NCBI GenBank assembly: GCA_905233465.1 | Contig: CAJOEI010000026.1 | Coordinates: 1-56,461, forward strand | Length of the DNA: 56,461 nt | Origin: an uncultured Bacteroidaceae bacterium | GTDB lineage: Bacteria > Bacteroidota > Bacteroidia > Bacteroidales > Bacteroidaceae | Reading direction: 5' to 3' | Shown: in pieces, positions 13,373-23,636 of the stretch | Numbering within the stretch: the first letter of the stretch is position 1 | Layout of the letters: every line of letters starts with the position of its first letter | Program-made: the position numbers and the translations under genes | Notes under the pieces: model-generated | Database searches by the model: none | The model's input: only the letters and a program-made list of their open reading frames with translations | Told to the model about the DNA's origin: nothing

Positions 13373-15046
13373 ATGCTTAAATCGCTGAGAATACAGAACT
13401 ATGCTCTCATCGCCTCGCTCGACATCGACCTCGAACGAGGCTTCACTGTCATTACGGGCGAGACCGGAGCTGGCAAGAGCATCCTGCTCGGAGCGATAGC
13501 TCTGCTGCTGGGCCAGCGCGCCGACGCGCGGATGGTTAAGGCCGGAGCATCGCGATGTGTCATCGAAGCCGTCTTCGACCTCACGGGCTACAACATGGAG
13601 GATTTCTTCGCTGCCAACGAGCTCGACTTCGACAACAACGAGTGCATCATACGCCGCGAACTCACCGCAGCTGGCAAGAGCCGCGCCTTCATCAACGACA
13701 CACCCGTACAGGTAGCCACATTGCGTCAACTGGGCGCACAGCTGATAGACATACACTCGCAACACCAGAACCTGATGCTGGCACAGGAGGACTTCCAACT
13801 CAACGTGGTGGACATTGTGGCACGCAACGCCGCCGAGCGCGAGCTGTATGCCACACTCTACAACGACTACACCACAGCACGCCACCAGCTGGCAGAAGCC
13901 GTGGAACGCTTGGAGCAGGCACGGGCCGACGAGGACTACCTGCGCTTCCAGCTCGAACAGTTGGAGGCTCTGCAGCTGTCATCAGGCCGTCAGGAAGAGA
14001 GCGAGCAAGAACAACGCCAGCTGGAGCATGCCGAAGAGATACGTTCAGCACTGTGGGGCGCAGCCTCCCAGCTCAACGAGGGTGGCGACGACAGCACCGT
14101 CAGCCGCCTGCGCGCCGCAGGCCGACAGCTGCAATCGATTGCCTCCATGCTGCCGGCAGCCGAAGAACTTAGCTCACGCATCGAGAGCTGCCACATAGAG
14201 CTGCGAGACATCGCCGACGAACTCGACAGCCTGCAGCAACACATCGACATCAACCCGCAACGTCTGCAGCAGGTCACAGAGTGGCTCGGACAACTGTATT
14301 CTGTCATGCAGAAGCATCATGTGCAGACAGAGCAACAGCTGATAGAGCTTACAGACGACATTCGCAACAAGCTGGACAGCGTGGATCAGGGCGAAGAACA
14401 TATCGCAGCCCTGCGCACACAGGTGGACAACGCGCGCAAGGCAGCTGTGGCACAGGCACAGAAGCTGACGACCTCGCGCCAGCAGGCAGCCGCCGAAGTG
14501 GAACGCCAGCTGCAGACATACCTCGTGCCGCTGGGAATCCCCAACGTGAGTTTCAGCATTCGTTTCGACACGCTCGACGAACCCGCGCCGTCGGGTATGG
14601 ACGAGGTGTGTTTCCTCTTCAGTGCCAACCGCGGCAGCGCGATGCAACCCATTGCCGAAGTTGCCTCAGGAGGCGAGATAGCTCGTGTGATGCTCTCGCT
14701 GAAGGCCATCATCAGCAGCGCCGTGAGCCTGCCGACAATCATCTTCGATGAGATAGACACAGGCGTATCGGGCCACATAGCCCAAAGCATGGCTCGCATC
14801 ATGCTCGACATGGGCCGCGAGGGACGACAGGTGATATCCATCACACACCTGCCGCAGATTGCCGCCCTGGGGCAGCACCACCTGCGTGTGTTCAAGGCCG
14901 ACGGCGACGACGGCACAACATCATCACACATCCAGCAACTGACATCCGAGGAACGCATCAACGAGATAGCACACATGCTCAGCGGCACGACGCTGACAGC
15001 CGCCGCCATTGACAACGCCCGCGAGTTGCTGAATGACAACAACTAA
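13373..15046 (+). CDS. recN: DNA repair ATPase RecN
   Basis: A 557-residue SMC-like repair protein of normal length. Walker A is GETGAGKS (29-36); a long coiled coil spans about 150-370 with many Gln/Glu/Leu heptads; the signature motif is VASGGEIARVMLSLKAI, split as ASGGEIARVM; Walker B is TIIFDEIDTGVSG; the D/H loops ITHLPQIAA follow. It holds broken chromosome ends together during double-strand break repair. Lies 14 bases behind the DUF4835 gene and overlaps no real part of the next gene. Confidence 0.95.
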   Translation: MLKSLRIQNYALIASLDIDLERGFTVITGETGAGKSILLGAIALLLGQRADARMVKAGASRCVIEAVFDLTGYNMEDFFAANELDFDNNECIIRRELTAAGKSRAFINDTPVQVATLRQLGAQLIDIHSQHQNLMLAQEDFQLNVVDIVARNAAERELYATLYNDYTTARHQLAEAVERLEQARADEDYLRFQLEQLEALQLSSGRQEESEQEQRQLEHAEEIRSALWGAASQLNEGGDDSTVSRLRAAGRQLQSIASMLPAAEELSSRIESCHIELRDIADELDSLQQHIDINPQRLQQVTEWLGQLYSVMQKHHVQTEQQLIELTDDIRNKLDSVDQGEEHIAALRTQVDNARKAAVAQAQKLTTSRQQAAAEVERQLQTYLVPLGIPNVSFSIRFDTLDEPAPSGMDEVCFLFSANRGSAMQPIAEVASGGEIARVMLSLKAIISSAVSLPTIIFDEIDTGVSGHIAQSMARIMLDMGREGRQVISITHLPQIAALGQHHLRVFKADGDDGTTSSHIQQLTSEERINEIAHMLSGTTLTAAAIDNARELLNDNN

Positions 15047-15059
15047 CCTCACAAGCATA

Positions 15060-16739
15060 ATGAAAAGACACACCCTGATATATCTTGTCGCCACAGTGCT
15101 CGCAACCCTTCTGCTGCCCTCTCAGGCTTGGAGCCAGAAGTGGTTCAAGCGTGCACACAAGGCACAGGTGAACATCTTCTGCTACGATGCCACTGGACAG
15201 CTGCTATGCTCCACCAACGGCTTCTTCGTCGAGCCCGACGGACTGCTACTCACCGACTATGCCTCGCTGCGGGGCGCTGCACGCGCGGTGGCCATTGACG
15301 ACAGCGGCCATGAGATGGCCGTGACTCATGTCGTGGGAGCATCGGCACTCTACGATGTTGTGGCCCTGCAGGTGGATGCCAAGAAACTGCCCGCGCTTAC
15401 CATAGCCTCCGACGCGCCGACCACAGGTCAGACACTCTACGTGATGCCGTATCTCAACAACCGTTCGGGCATCGCCACCACAGCCACCGTGAGCGAGGTG
15501 AAGACCTTCGGCGAGGGTTATTCCTACGCCACACTGCCTCTCAAGCTGACACAGAAAAGCACCTCCGTGCCTGTGCTCAACGAGAAGGGTGAGGTCGTGG
15601 GACTGCTGCAGATGGCGGCTCAGGCGCAAGCCGAACAGAGCTTCGTCATAGCTGCCAACTATGTATGCAGCTTGGGCGTGACGGCTCTGTCAGCCACCAG
15701 CAACGACTATCGCGACATACTCATACGCAAGCAGCTGCCTACCGACGCAGCACAGGCTGCAAGCTTCATCTACCTCGTCGGTACACGCGACACAACACTG
15801 TATCTCGACTACACAGCCGACTACATCAGCCGCTTCCCCGACAACGCCACAGGATATGTCCTGCGCGGCGAAATGCTGGCCGCAGCAGGACGGCTCGATG
15901 AGGCACAGGCTGCATGGCAGGCAGGCCTCGATGCCAAGGCCGCTGCCGACGAGATTCTCTACTCGCGTGCACGCAGCATCTTCGGCTATCTGCAGGCCCA
16001 CACCCCACAACCCGAGGCTTGGACATTAGAGACAGCACTCAGCGATGCCCGCGCAGCACACACTGCCAACCCGCTGCCCATCTACACAGCCCTGCAGGGA
16101 CATATCCTGTACGCACAGCAGAGCTACGATGAGGCGTGCCGCAGCTTCCTCAGCGTCACACAGACCAACCTACGCTCGGCCGACTACTTTCTCTATGCAG
16201 CACAATGCCAGCAGATGCAACAGGACACGCTGGCAGCTCTCGAACTGCAGGACAGCGCCGTGGCCTGCTTCACCAAGCCCTATATGGTCGAAGCGGCACC
16301 TGCACTGCTCATGCGCGCACAAACGCTGCTCTCGCTGAGCCGCTACCGTGAGGCCATACGCGACCTCAACGACTACGAGCATCTGAAGCTCAACGACCTA
16401 AATGCCAACTTCTACTACCGTCGCGCCCAGGCCGAGATGCGATGCCGCATGTTCCAGCAGGCGCTGTCGGATATGGAGCGTGCCGCACGCCTCTCGCCCA
16501 CAGACCCCGTGCTCCATGCTGAGCTCGCAGCAACATATTTCCGCCTCAACCAGACCGATGAGGCCATAGCCACCGCACGCGAAACGATAGCCCTCGACGA
16601 CAACTTCGCTGATGCCCACCGCATCCTCGGCGTATGTCTGCGTGCAAGCGGCAAGGAGGCCGAAGCGCGCGCTGCGCTGCAACGTGCTTCCGACCTAGGC
16701 GACGAGATGGCACGACAAATGCTAACCACAGACAAATGA
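15060..16739 (+). CDS. Exported protein: degenerate trypsin-like domain plus TPR repeats
   Basis: From the ATG at 15060 the protein has 559 residues; an in-frame ATG at 15033 overlaps recN and would spoil the signal peptide (KRHTLIYLVATVLATLLLPSQAWSQ), so it is not used. Residues about 30-210 resemble the HtrA/trypsin double barrel: TNGFFVEPDGLLLTDYASL, LYDVVALQVD and STSVPVLNEKGEVVGLL line up with the His, Asp and Ser regions, but the His (LTDYASL) and Ser (KSTSVP) are not there, so protease activity is unlikely. Residues about 240-555 are TPR helical repeats. Probably a periplasmic scaffold; stop overlaps the rlmH start (ATGA). Confidence 0.75.
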   Translation: MKRHTLIYLVATVLATLLLPSQAWSQKWFKRAHKAQVNIFCYDATGQLLCSTNGFFVEPDGLLLTDYASLRGAARAVAIDDSGHEMAVTHVVGASALYDVVALQVDAKKLPALTIASDAPTTGQTLYVMPYLNNRSGIATTATVSEVKTFGEGYSYATLPLKLTQKSTSVPVLNEKGEVVGLLQMAAQAQAEQSFVIAANYVCSLGVTALSATSNDYRDILIRKQLPTDAAQAASFIYLVGTRDTTLYLDYTADYISRFPDNATGYVLRGEMLAAAGRLDEAQAAWQAGLDAKAAADEILYSRARSIFGYLQAHTPQPEAWTLETALSDARAAHTANPLPIYTALQGHILYAQQSYDEACRSFLSVTQTNLRSADYFLYAAQCQQMQQDTLAALELQDSAVACFTKPYMVEAAPALLMRAQTLLSLSRYREAIRDLNDYEHLKLNDLNANFYYRRAQAEMRCRMFQQALSDMERAARLSPTDPVLHAELAATYFRLNQTDEAIATARETIALDDNFADAHRILGVCLRASGKEAEARAALQRASDLGDEMARQMLTTDK

Positions 16740-17209
16740 AGTTCATCCTCCTCGTCATAGGCCGCACCACCGACAAGCACATGCAAGTGCTCATTGATGA
16801 CTATGCCTCACGCATAAGCCATTATGTGCCATTCGCCATCGAGGTGGTGCCAGAGCTGCGACAGACCAAGGCTCTGAGCATAGACCAGCAGAAAGCGGCA
16901 GAAGGCGAGTTGCTACGCTCGCGCCTGCAGAGCGGCGACCACGTGGTGCTGCTTGACGAACACGGCACCGAACGCCGCTCTGCCGACTTCGCACAATGGA
17001 TGCAGCGGCGCATGGCCGCCGGAGCACGCAGGCTGGTGTTCATCGTCGGCGGACCATACGGTTTCGATGCCGCGATGCACAGTATGGCCAACGAGAAAAT
17101 CAGCCTCTCGCAGATGACATTCTCACACCAGATGATACGCCTGCTGATGGTCGAACAGCTGTATCGCGCACACACAATCCTGCGAGGCGAACCCTATCAC
17201 CACGAGTGA
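16736..17209 (+). CDS. rlmH: 23S rRNA pseudouridine-1915 N3-methyltransferase
   Basis: A 157-residue SPOUT-family methyltransferase, the standard length for RlmH. It begins MKFILLVIGRT, has LDEHGTERRSADFAQWM in the middle, the SAM-binding FIVGGPYGFD knot and the family C-terminus MVEQLYRAHTILRGEPYHHE (split as QLYRAHTILRGEPYHHE). It methylates a pseudouridine in helix 69 of 23S rRNA. The ATG overlaps the stop of the TPR gene as ATGA, so the start is secure. Confidence 0.96.
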   Translation: MKFILLVIGRTTDKHMQVLIDDYASRISHYVPFAIEVVPELRQTKALSIDQQKAAEGELLRSRLQSGDHVVLLDEHGTERRSADFAQWMQRRMAAGARRLVFIVGGPYGFDAAMHSMANEKISLSQMTFSHQMIRLLMVEQLYRAHTILRGEPYHHE

Positions 17210-17252
17210 GAACGGCCATGAGAGATAAAGGACTTAACACCATATATATTCA

Positions 17253-18188
17253 ATGCGAAACAAGACAGGCGAGGAATACGCCAGGAGCAAATACCACGAG
17301 TTCACAGTGCAGAAAGAGACTACACTGATGGAATTCATCCTCACGGCCCTTGACGGTATATCCCGCAACAAAGCCAAAGATATCCTTGCGGGTCACGGCG
17401 TGACAGTGGACAAGCGCAACACCACTCGCTACGATGAGCCACTGCACCCAGGTCAGGTGGTGCGCATCACACGTCACAAAGGCGGCACACAGCTGCAGAA
17501 CCGCTATGTGAGCATCGTCTATGAGGACAAAGACCTCATCGTGATAGAGAAAGCCGTAGGCATACTGTCTATGGCCTCCACCGCCAAGCAATACTCCGTG
17601 AAGGAAGTGCTGGATGAGTACTTCGAGCGCCGACATTTCAAGTGCACGGCCCACGTGGTACACCGTCTGGACCGCGACACCAGCGGTCTGATGCTCTATG
17701 CCAAGAACATCGAGACGGCCCAGCTGCTGGAAGACAACTGGCACGACATCGTCTACGACCGCCGCTATGTGGCAGTGCTGGCCGGAGCGTTGGAGCGCGA
17801 GGGCGGCACCATCGAGTCGTGGCTCAAGGACAACAAGGCATACATCACCTATTCCTCCCCCACCGACCCCGGAGGCGGACGCTATGCTGTGACACATTAC
17901 CACCGCTTGCGCACTACCGAGCGAGCATCGTTGGTGGAGTTCAAGTTAGAGACGGGCCGCAAGAACCAGATACGTGTGCATGCTCAGGTGCTCGGGCACC
18001 CCATTCTGGGCGACCCCAAATACGGCTATCTGCCCACACCCGAACATCCGGTACCTGCCCCCGTACCCAATCTCGTAGGCCGACTGTGCCTGCACGCCTA
18101 CAGGCTGCACTTCTATCATCCGCACACAGGCCAGAAGATGCAGTTCGACAGTCCTGTGCCGCATGAGTTCAACAGACTGACACAATAA
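17253..18188 (+). CDS. RluA-family pseudouridine synthase
   Basis: A 311-residue enzyme with an N-terminal S4 RNA-binding domain (about 18-75: TLMEFILTAL...RNKAKDILAGHGVTVD) and the RluA catalytic domain with HRLDRDTSG (137-145; catalytic D140), then LETGRKNQIRVHAQVLGHPILGDPKYG, split as RKNQIRVH and HPILGDPKYG. It isomerises uridine to pseudouridine in rRNA or tRNA; which site cannot be told. The usual NKPAG strand reads EKAVGIL here, a slight departure. Follows rlmH, so the two RNA modifiers share the operon end. Confidence 0.9.
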   Translation: MRNKTGEEYARSKYHEFTVQKETTLMEFILTALDGISRNKAKDILAGHGVTVDKRNTTRYDEPLHPGQVVRITRHKGGTQLQNRYVSIVYEDKDLIVIEKAVGILSMASTAKQYSVKEVLDEYFERRHFKCTAHVVHRLDRDTSGLMLYAKNIETAQLLEDNWHDIVYDRRYVAVLAGALEREGGTIESWLKDNKAYITYSSPTDPGGGRYAVTHYHRLRTTERASLVEFKLETGRKNQIRVHAQVLGHPILGDPKYGYLPTPEHPVPAPVPNLVGRLCLHAYRLHFYHPHTGQKMQFDSPVPHEFNRLTQ

Positions 18189-18209
18189 CATCATAACACA
18201 TAAACTACT

Positions 18210-18872
18210 ATGCAACACAAATCCATCATGGCCACCATAGTGGCCGCAACATTGGCTCTCAGCGCCTGCACCATGCCTACAGGAGGTGCATCAGGTTCAA
18301 CCACATCTACCGGTTCGACAACCACCGACGGCATCATCAGCGCCGGCACAAGCATTCTCAACGGACTGCTTGGCAGCATTCTGGCAAACACCATCAGCGA
18401 GCAAACACTGGTGGGCACTTGGACATATCAGTCACCTGAATGCCGCTTCGAGAGCGAGAACCTCCTGGCCAAAGCCGGAGGCGAGGTTATGGCAACAAGC
18501 ATCGAGAACAAGCTCGACACCTATCTCTCCAAGATTGGCATCAAGAAAGGCGTGACACGCTACACCTTCAACTCCGACAAGACTTTTGCCATCGAGACTG
18601 GCGGACGTACCATCTCCACCGGCACCTACACCTACGACAAGAGCACCAAGACTCTGAAGCTCAATGGTTCACTGGGTCTGATGAACCAGAGTTGCCTCGT
18701 GGGTATGGACGGCACCAACCTGTGCCTGCTCTACGATGCCGACAAGCTGCTCACAGGCATCAACGCCGTGGGCACACTGCTGGGCAACAGCGGCAGCACC
18801 GTGGGCAGCATAGTAGGACTGCTCGGCAAGAACTACCAGGGCATGAAGCTCGGCTTCCAGATGAGCCGATAG
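18210..18872 (+). CDS. DUF4923 lipoprotein
   Basis: A 220-residue protein. Residues 1-20 end in LALSAC, a lipobox with acylated C20, followed by a Thr/Ser/Gly-rich tether. The body has the DUF4923 layout: GTWTYQSPECRFESENLLAKAGG, a helical segment, a lipocalin-like set of strands (YTFNSDKTFAIETGGRTISTGTYTYD in short pieces) and a Gly-rich helix near the C-terminus. Common in Prevotella; function unknown. Twenty-one bases after the RluA-type gene. Confidence 0.85.
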   Translation: MQHKSIMATIVAATLALSACTMPTGGASGSTTSTGSTTTDGIISAGTSILNGLLGSILANTISEQTLVGTWTYQSPECRFESENLLAKAGGEVMATSIENKLDTYLSKIGIKKGVTRYTFNSDKTFAIETGGRTISTGTYTYDKSTKTLKLNGSLGLMNQSCLVGMDGTNLCLLYDADKLLTGINAVGTLLGNSGSTVGSIVGLLGKNYQGMKLGFQMSR

Positions 18873-18878
18873 GCCCCA

Positions 18879-18919
18879 AACTTTCAACTTTCAACTTTCA
18901 ACTTTCATCTTTCAACTTT
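18879..18919 (+). repeat. CTTTCAACT tandem repeat abutting the CotH start
   Basis: Five near-perfect 9-base units between the DUF4923 stop and the CotH ATG. The repeat takes the place of any recognisable ribosome-binding site. Confidence 0.7.
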
Positions 18920-18920
18920 C

Positions 18921-20964
18921 ATGTTCCCACGCACCCTGTTGAGTCTCGTCTGTGCCGCGGTCCTGGCGACCACGACACAGGCTGACGCGCAGCACCAGCG
19001 GCTGACCAACCTGCCGCACGTGTACATCAACACCTTCACAGGCAATGACATCTACAGCAAGACCGAATATGTCTTTGCCCGAATGTGGTATGTCGACGAG
19101 ACAGACCAGGTGGAGTACTACGACTCGCTGGCAATTCGCGGTCGCGGCAACTCAACATGGAGCTTGGCCAAGAAACCCTACAAGCTAAGTTTCCACGAGA
19201 AAGTCAAACTTCTGGGCAAGGGCTATGCCAAGACCAAGAAGTGGACCATGCTGGCCAACCACGCCGACAAGACGATGCTGCGCAATGCCCTCACCAGCAT
19301 CATGGGCGAACGCGCCGGACTGAAGTTCAATCCCGCTGCTAAGTTCGTGGATCTGACCCTCAACGACCGTTATGTCGGCACTTACCAGATCTCCGACCAA
19401 GTCGACGTGCGTCCGCATCGTGTCAACGTGACCGAGCAGGACTATCCCCTGACACAACAGAGCGACATCAGCGGAGGCTATCTGCTTGAGGCCGATGGCT
19501 TCAAGGACTTCACGCAGGGCCACAACGGTTTCTATTCATCTAACTACGGCGTACCCCTGCGCATCCACTATCCCGACGAAGATGAGATAGACCCCACTCA
19601 GTTCTACTACATCAGCAACTTCATCACCGAGTTCGAGAACCGTCTGCAAGGCAACGACTTCACCCACCCAACTCTGGGCTATCGCATCATGGTGGACTCC
19701 ACATCGCTGGCCAACTGGTACATCTGTACAGAGATAAGTGCCAATGTCGACGGCTTCTTCTCGTGCTATATGTACAAGGAACGTGACGACAACAGCATCT
19801 ATTTCGGCCCGCTGTGGGACTACGACATTGCCTACAACAACGACAACCGCTATCGCGGCAACTCCGACAACACCGAGCGGCAGCTGATGTGTGAGGTAGG
19901 CTACGGCGGCAGCTGGGGCGGTGGCAACCGCATGTGGGTTCAGCGCATGTGGGAGGACCCGTGGTTTGCACGACTAGTGAATCGTCAGTACAATGCTCTG
20001 GTCAACGACGGACTGGAAACATATCTCAATGCCAAGTTAGACAGCCTCACGTCGCTCATCAACGCCTCCCAACAGCTGAACTACCAGCGCTGGAGCATCA
20101 ACACACGCACGATGCGCGAGCGCGTGCTGCACAGCACCTACGACGAATATGTGACAGACGTGCGCACATTCCTCAGGCGACACATAGCCTATCTGACACA
20201 GGCCTTTGCCGACCGACTGCCAGACAGCCCCGACCCGCAGAACCCCGAGGTAAAACAGCCGGACTTTGTTACCGACGGTTGCACATTCTACTCCTTCACC
20301 AACGCTGGCACAGGCACTGCTGTGGACATCGACACACAAACAGATGAGGTCTGTTGCCGACGCTCCGACCACACGAGCCGCACACAGCACTGGCTGGTGC
20401 GCAACCTGCAAAACGGTTTCCTGTTCATCACCAACCGCGCAACAGGACAGGCGCTGCACGATCCCAGCCCCGCAGGTGCCACAGCCACCACGCAGACAGG
20501 CAGCACTATTAACGTGGTGGCTCCAGACTCCACTGTCGCAGAGCAACAATGGGACCTGGTACTGCAGAGCAACGGGCTCTACAACCTCATCTCGCGCAGC
20601 AGCCAACACGCCGCCAACCTCAGCGGCGGCAATGCAGCCGACGGCACGCCCGTACTGAGCTACACCAGCATCGTCCAATCGTCTGTGGGCAGTTGCACAG
20701 CGCGGCTCGTTCACTGTCGATATGACCTCCGTCACCACAGACTATGCTCTGGCCTTCGACCCCGCAGCACGCAGGCTGCACTTCGGTGCCGAGCGGCCCG
20801 AACAGCTTACCTTCGGCGTAGACATCTATGATGCCGCCGGACATCGCGTAGCACATTTCCGTGCCGCCGACGGCCTCACCATGAACGGCTACCGCTCAGG
20901 CCTATACATCGTCACCTGGCAGCACAACGGCCGTCAGCGAGCCGTCAAGTTCCTGCTGCAATAA
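18921..20964 (+). pseudogene. CotH kinase-family exported protein, frameshifted near the C-terminus
   Basis: Signal peptide (1-23), then a CotH domain: IRGRGNSTW, KKPYKLSF, LRNALTSIMGERAGL, YVGTYQISDQV, and the metal/catalytic FGPLWDYDIAYNND. CotH proteins are atypical protein kinases. Residues about 445-580 look like a ricin-type lectin-like domain (TQHWLVRNLQNG, NLISRSSQHAANLSGG). Frame one continues from 18921 to 20831, but after about 20659-20690 the sensible protein moves to the next frame: SSNRLWAVAQRGSFTVDM and a final SGLYIVTW...KFLLQ tail ending at 20964. One surplus base in this interval explains it. Could be an assembly error; no homopolymer is present there. Confidence 0.75.
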
Positions 20965-20980
20965 AAACGGCTCTTAATTA

Positions 20981-22558
20981 TTAATCACTAATATTTGATT
21001 GCTCGTCTGGCCAAGGACACGGCTTGCCTGAAGCTTTTACGGTAGGTCGCTGTGCGCTCATGGCTCTGAGACGTTTGCCCAGATGACGGGAGAGCCGGCG
21101 GACAAGCTGCGGATGCTCGTCTGCGAGATTGTGCTCTTCGCCTATGTCGCGCCGGATGTCATAGAGTTCCTTCTGTCCTGTCTTATAGCTGTATATGAGC
21201 TTCCAGTCGCCTTCACGAATGGCACAGTTGAGGTCAATGCCCGGCCCCTTGTTCCCCCAGACATGCGGATAGTTCCATATCAGGCTGCGTCCTTTCGACG
21301 GGTCGCCTTTTCCGCGAAGTAATGGCACAAAGCTACGCCCGTCTATCGTTTGGGGTACCTGATAGCGACGAATGCCAGCCATCTCGAGGATGGTTGGGAA
21401 GAAATCCTCGATGATAATGTAACTGTCCTGGCGAGAGCCTGCTTCCACGACGCCCGGCCAGCGCACAATCATCGGTTCGCGGATGCCGCCTTCGAGCAAA
21501 GAGCCTTTTCCGCTGCGCAAGGGAGCGTTCTGCGTGAAGAGAGGTTCGTCGCGCCACTCCGAGCCGGAAGCATATCCACCGTTGTCGCTCATGAAGATGA
21601 TGATGGTGTTCTCCACCTGACCGTTACGTTCAAGCCAGTCGAGGATGTCGCCAAGGCTCTTGTCCATGCCTTCAATCAGCGAGGCGTAAGCCGCTTCCTT
21701 CTCTGAAAGTCCCTTCCTGCGATACTTTTCGTAGAAGCGCATATCGCGGTCGATGGGAATATGGACGGCATAGTGCGACATATAGAGGAAGAAGGGCTGG
21801 CGGCCTTTATCTAATGCCCCGATTGCTTCCTGTGTCAAGGCTTCTGTGAGGAACGTGCCTGTGCCCCAGTACTTCTGCAAACCTGGAATGGCGAACTGGG
21901 CAACTGGACGACCTTCTGCATCGTAGCCGAAGTTGCGTTCACTCAGGTACGTGGCAGGACCTCCAGCAGCATGACCGGCAATGTTCACCTCGAAGCCGAA
22001 GTGCAGCGGCGATTCGCCCGGTGTGTCTTGAGCCCCCCAATGTGCCTTGCCGCAATGGATGGTGTAGTAACCCGCTGAGCGAAGGATATCGACGAAACTT
22101 CGGGCAACGAAGGTGTTGGGCGTACCTTCGACCTGACAGAGACCGTTGTAATTCCAGTCTGGCGGAGCCAGCAAGTCGTCCTGACCATCGGTCATCTGGT
22201 CTTTACGGAATGTCCAGTTCGTCACGCGATGTCTGGCAGCGTTACATCCCGTCAGCAACGAGCACCGGCTTGGCGAGCTGATGGCGCTGGCGTAGGCCCC
22301 AGAGAAGAGCATTCCCTGTCGCGCCAAGCGTTCCATGTTTGGTGTCTCGTAGGTATGGTTCAGTGGTGTCGGCTTTGTCCAGAAAGGCACAGACGTATCC
22401 TGCCAACCCATGTCATCGACCATGAACAGAATGATGTTCGGCCTTTGCTGAGCTTGAGCGGAAGCAGCAGTAGCCAGCACCACCGCCATCAACAGCAGAT
22501 CCCTATTACCCAGACCCAAGTATCCGTCCATTGTGTTGATGAACTTAAGCAGACTCAT
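20981..22558 (-). CDS. Exported sulfatase, serine type
   Basis: A 525-residue sulfatase of the arylsulfatase/alkaline phosphatase fold. After a hydrophobic signal (about 20-37, ending ASAQA) come the metal ligands D48-D49 (FMVDDMGW) and the modification motif S94-S-P-S-R with LLTG downstream: the residue to become formylglycine is serine, so maturation needs an anaerobic radical SAM sulfatase-maturing enzyme not seen here. HCGKAHWG and IIIFMSDNGGYASG complete the active site. Substrate probably a host or algal sulfated glycan; unknown. Start could instead be the second Met (residue 10). Convergent with CotH, 16 bases apart. Confidence 0.9.
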   Translation of the reverse strand: MSLLKFINTMDGYLGLGNRDLLLMAVVLATAASAQAQQRPNIILFMVDDMGWQDTSVPFWTKPTPLNHTYETPNMERLARQGMLFSGAYASAISSPSRCSLLTGCNAARHRVTNWTFRKDQMTDGQDDLLAPPDWNYNGLCQVEGTPNTFVARSFVDILRSAGYYTIHCGKAHWGAQDTPGESPLHFGFEVNIAGHAAGGPATYLSERNFGYDAEGRPVAQFAIPGLQKYWGTGTFLTEALTQEAIGALDKGRQPFFLYMSHYAVHIPIDRDMRFYEKYRRKGLSEKEAAYASLIEGMDKSLGDILDWLERNGQVENTIIIFMSDNGGYASGSEWRDEPLFTQNAPLRSGKGSLLEGGIREPMIVRWPGVVEAGSRQDSYIIIEDFFPTILEMAGIRRYQVPQTIDGRSFVPLLRGKGDPSKGRSLIWNYPHVWGNKGPGIDLNCAIREGDWKLIYSYKTGQKELYDIRRDIGEEHNLADEHPQLVRRLSRHLGKRLRAMSAQRPTVKASGKPCPWPDEQSNISD

Positions 22559-22676
22559 GAGGTCTTGAATACTTATATGTGTATGTCATATTATGTTGTA
22601 ATACTCTCGATTGTAGTTACAAATGGCATATACCTTATTTCTCCACGTCGCTGTGTTTTCAATACATTAATATTCT

Positions 22677-23198
22677 CTATAGAAACATCCTCTTGCAGGT
22701 AATCGACAGGGCTTGCTTGTTGGTGATGCTCTTGAACAAAGGTGTGAAGAAGGAAGTCCCCTTGAGTTCCTTGTTCTCGTCGAAGCCAATAACCGGCTCA
22801 GGGCTTGCACTGACGGTGGCTTGCAGGTGAGCACTCATCTCTTCCACCCAGCCGAAGCCTGGCATTCCCTCGAAGCGACGAAGAAGGGAAACTGCCTCGG
22901 AGAGCTGTGCAATCTCGTTTTCATTGAGGGGATTGTTGTAGATGGAGAAATGCGGGTCTTTGTAGCGATAACGAATCTCTCTGCCACTACGAATCTGCTC
23001 GACTTCAATATGCCATCTGTTCTCGATGGCTAAGATGTCATTGCGAATGGTGTTAAGGGCAGTGATGGGAGTCTCGTTGCGCCGTTCAAGCGCAGCATTA
23101 CACTTGTCAAATATCTCCTGGGTAGAATAACCCCTTCTATTCTGAAGACATCTGTCAATGATAACATCTCTATATGCACCACTCTTGACGTTTGCCAT
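22677..23198 (-). pseudogene. Truncated WYL-domain regulator
   Basis: 173 residues. The N-terminal HTH region (YRDVIIDRCLQNRRGYSTQEIFDKC, NTIRNDILAIEN) and the link segment (HFSIYNNPLNENEIAQLSEAVSLL, then PVIGFDENKELKG) match Bacteroidota WYL-family regulators of about 300-330 residues. It stops in the first strands of the WYL domain (ALSITCKRMFL), so most of the ligand-sensing half and the C-terminal extension are missing. The 118 bases to the sulfatase start contain no remnant that I recognise. Probably a decayed gene. Confidence 0.7.
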
Positions 23199-23533
23199 AC
23201 TTTATTTTGCACGTTTTCTATGAGCACCATCTAATGATAGTCGGATACTATCCTACGAATGACACGGCAAAGTTATGATTTTATCTGGATTACATTTCTG
23301 TTCTCACATTATATTTTTGATTTTTTAGGATTTGGGCCTGCTACTTCTTCTTTTTCATCACGCTCGAGTATATAATTTTTGGGGGATGAAAATGTACCGA
23401 ATCTACCGAATGTTGGGGTTATTAGTTTGATTATCAATATGTAGACTTTCGGTAGATTCCAAAAAAAATCTACCGCAAATTCGGCGAATTTTAGCCCATT
23501 TAACATAATTTCACTTGCAAAAATGCTACTTTC

Positions 23534-23567
23534 TCCTCCCCATTGGGGGAGGCTGGGAGGGGGCTCA
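23534..23567 (-). repeat. C-run/G-run palindromic repeat
   Basis: CTCCTCCCCATTGGGGGAGG plus GGGAGGGGGCTC. The reverse complement of the unit found at 54902-54935 and inside dsbD at 6238-6276. Confidence 0.6.
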
Positions 23568-23636
23568 TTATGAATTCTCTGGACGATATTCTTGCTTCCT
23601 CAAGAGATTATTGGTTCATCGTCCGGACAAATTTAT

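Noticed and set aside
15060..15700. Active HtrA-type protease
   Set aside because: The catalytic His and Ser positions are replaced.
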